This document shows, in pieces, positions 5,102 to 6,283 of a stretch of 6,283 bases of DNA (within the stretch, counting starts at the first letter, position 1; the number at the start of each line of letters is the position of its first letter). The translations under genes were made by a program, and so were the position numbers. Under the pieces are notes generated by a model. That model ran no database searches. It was given only the letters and a program-made list of their open reading frames with translations, and was not told where the DNA came from. The DNA comes from Anaerolineae bacterium (lineage in GTDB: Bacteria > Chloroflexota > Anaerolineae > JAADDB01): contig WGAA01000348.1 in NCBI GenBank assembly GCA_015489285.1, positions 1 to 6,283 on the forward strand, given 5' to 3'.

Positions 5102-5534
5102 CCCCTTCCAATGCCTTGATGCGGGCGTGGAAGTCGGGAGGGATGTCGATGGGGGTCTTCTTCTCGTAATCGTACATGACCTGGACGCTGGTCGCTTCCG
5201 CGAGGAGCCGTCCGGTGGCCCCTTCCCGGAGCTCGTAAGCGAAATGGAAGGATCGCCGGCCGACTCGCGTCAGACGGACACCCACGTACACCTCCTCCCC
5301 CAGGTGGATGGGGCTGCGGAAGTCGATTTCCACACGGGCCAGGATGAAGTTGAAATCCCGCGGCTCCGGTTGGGGGCCCATCAACGTCGTGTAGTACGCC
5401 ATGCGCCCCATTTCCAGGTACGTCAGGTAGACCGCGTTGTTCACGTGGCCCATCGCGTCCAGATCCCGAAAACGGACCTGCACGGAGGTGACGACCGGAA
5501 ATCGTTCCCGAAGGATCTTCTCTCCTTTCTGCAT
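5082..5534 (-). CDS. Acyl-CoA thioesterase, 4HBT/YbgC-like hotdog fold
   Basis: The 150-residue product belongs to the 4-hydroxybenzoyl-CoA thioesterase/YbgC/FadM branch of the hotdog superfamily, which hydrolyses acyl-CoA thioesters in the cytoplasm. The active-site segment is RFRDLDAMGHVNNAVYLTYL (21-40). By comparison with E. coli YbgC, Asp26 is the expected catalytic residue, and GHVNN begins the central helix. Strands such as ILARVEIDFRSPIHLGEEV (64-82) and SFHFAYELRE (95-104) fit the fold. The ATG at 5534 has AGGAGG 9 nt upstream. It lies 36 bp downstream of the CCA-transferase gene on the same strand, so it is probably cotranscribed; the functional link is unclear. The C-terminus is odd: the final codons VTSDK and the TAA are made of the heptamer repeat (copy E). 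The natural end may therefore have been replaced or extended. The substrate cannot be told from the sequence. Confidence 0.92.
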   Translation of the reverse strand: MQKGEKILRERFPVVTSVQVRFRDLDAMGHVNNAVYLTYLEMGRMAYYTTLMGPQPEPRDFNFILARVEIDFRSPIHLGEEVYVGVRLTRVGRRSFHFAYELREGATGRLLAEATSVQVMYDYEKKTPIDIPPDFHARIKALEGGVTSDK

Positions 5535-5570
5535 CGTTGTCGTCCTCCTACCGGCAAAGGTTGGGGCAGA

Positions 5571-6283
5571 TCACCCGTCGGCTTTCCCCCGTAATCGTCT
5601 TTCCACGTACTCCCTTTCCTCCTGGGGGGAGCGGATTTCCCCATCCAGCCAGGCCGCGCGCAGATCGCGCAGGAGGGTCCCCAGCTCCGGGCCCGAAGGG
5701 AGCCCGTATTCCCGTTGCAGCGCGTGCCCGTCCAGCGTGGGGCGCGTGTGCCGCCACTGCCGGACATAGTCATCGTATCGGCGCCAGAGGCGGGGATGGT
5801 CCTCGGCCACGGCCAGGACGAAGAGGGCCGCGAGCGAATGGCGCTCGACCTGAAAGACGAACTCGCTGGGACGTACCGTGGGGGCCGTGAGATGGGAGAC
5901 CCGCGCGCGCAAGCGGGCCACATCCTCCAGGAGACGCCGTACCTCCCGGCGCAACGCCAGGTGATCTGCAATGTGCAACCCCTTCTCCAGGGGCAGGTCG
6001 TATAGCCAGAGTCCCCAGTACACCACATCCACAGGTGCCGGGGGCTCCCGCCGTTCGAGGACTTCGCGCAAACGGCGGAATCGCTCCTCGACCGCGGCAT
6101 CGAAGGGGAGGTCCGGGTGGATGTAGGGGAAGACGCCCAGCTCGTGGAGCCGCCGCAAGGCCCGTTCCGGCTGACGTTCCCTGAGGATGAGCTCCAGCTC
6201 GTGGGCAATGCGCGTGCCCGACACCCGGGCGAGAAAGGCGCGTGCATCGAGCAAGAGCTCCTCCGTGCGGGGGTCCAGGCGGA
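5571..6283 (-). CDS. CCA-adding tRNA nucleotidyltransferase (poly(A) polymerase family), C-terminal part
   Basis: This gene is cut by the right edge; 236 C-terminal residues are visible and the catalytic head lies outside. The family adds or repairs the 3' CCA of tRNAs. The visible part begins RLDPRTEELLLDARAFLARV and continues SGTRIAHELELILRERQPE and RALRRLHELGVFPYIHPDL. This is the helical segment following the head domain in class II CCA/poly(A) polymerases. Near the end, GLPSGPELGTLLRDLRAAWL followed by DGEIRSPQEEREYVERRL is the typical C-terminal tRNA-binding helix pattern of these enzymes. The frame is open to the edge. A TTG at 6254 lies inside the conserved helix and is not a start. 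Whether the enzyme adds CCA, only A, or CC, and whether it carries CBS or DHH domains, cannot be decided without the missing part. It probably heads, or lies within, an operon with the thioesterase. Confidence 0.85.
   Translation of the reverse strand, partial: RLDPRTEELLLDARAFLARVSGTRIAHELELILRERQPERALRRLHELGVFPYIHPDLPFDAAVEERFRRLREVLERREPPAPVDVVYWGLWLYDLPLEKGLHIADHLALRREVRRLLEDVARLRARVSHLTAPTVRPSEFVFQVERHSLAALFVLAVAEDHPRLWRRYDDYVRQWRHTRPTLDGHALQREYGLPSGPELGTLLRDLRAAWLDGEIRSPQEEREYVERRLRGKADG

Noticed and set aside
5441..6247. Minus-strand frame of 268 codons overlapping the CCA-transferase and thioesterase
   Set aside because: A different frame of the same strand carries the conserved protein sequences; this one is arginine-, serine- and tryptophan-rich shadow.
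6252..6254. TTG as start of the rightmost gene
   Set aside because: The frame stays open to the window edge and the upstream residues RLDPRTEEL fit the CCA-transferase family, so the gene is simply cut.

Overview
The window looks like a piece of a bacterial chromosome with fairly high GC. The gene content and the repeat-filled intergenic DNA are compatible with an uncultivated Chloroflexota-like bacterium. That is a low-confidence guess from style only, since no marker gene here settles the phylum.

Layout from left to right. (1) Positions 1-183 hold a complete cobalamin (B12) riboswitch on the minus strand with its own sigma70-type promoter; the gene it controls lies off the left edge. (2) Positions 204-457 hold one copy, on the minus strand, of a composite intergenic repeat built from 7-bp units. 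(3) Positions 459-2984 are a minus-strand housekeeping operon, transcribed ffh - rpsP - khpA (KH-domain protein) - rimM. It covers membrane-protein targeting, ribosomal protein S16 and 30S maturation. A good promoter precedes ffh, and a strong hairpin sits between khpA and rimM. The trmD and rplS genes that often follow rimM are not here. (4) Positions 2985-3171 are a divergent control region with back-to-back promoters and a Fur-box-like palindrome. (5) Positions 3172-3963 (plus strand) encode an FTR1/EfeU-type iron permease, with no EfeO or EfeB partner in view. (6) Positions 3964-5081 have no convincing gene. They are a mosaic of three or more copies of the composite heptamer repeat, interleaved with two clusters of GC-rich hairpins. 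(7) Positions 5082-6283 (minus strand) encode a hotdog-fold acyl-CoA thioesterase, preceded by the C-terminal part of a CCA-adding tRNA nucleotidyltransferase that runs off the right edge.

Two metal or cofactor control points can be read directly: B12 sensing by the riboswitch, and probable iron sensing by Fur at the permease. The most unusual element is the composite repeat. Its 7-bp units mostly follow CGTNANN, and the different unit types occur in a fixed order separated by conserved linkers. Copies sit directly against the stop codons of rimM, the permease and the thioesterase. In the thioesterase the repeat supplies the last codons and the stop.
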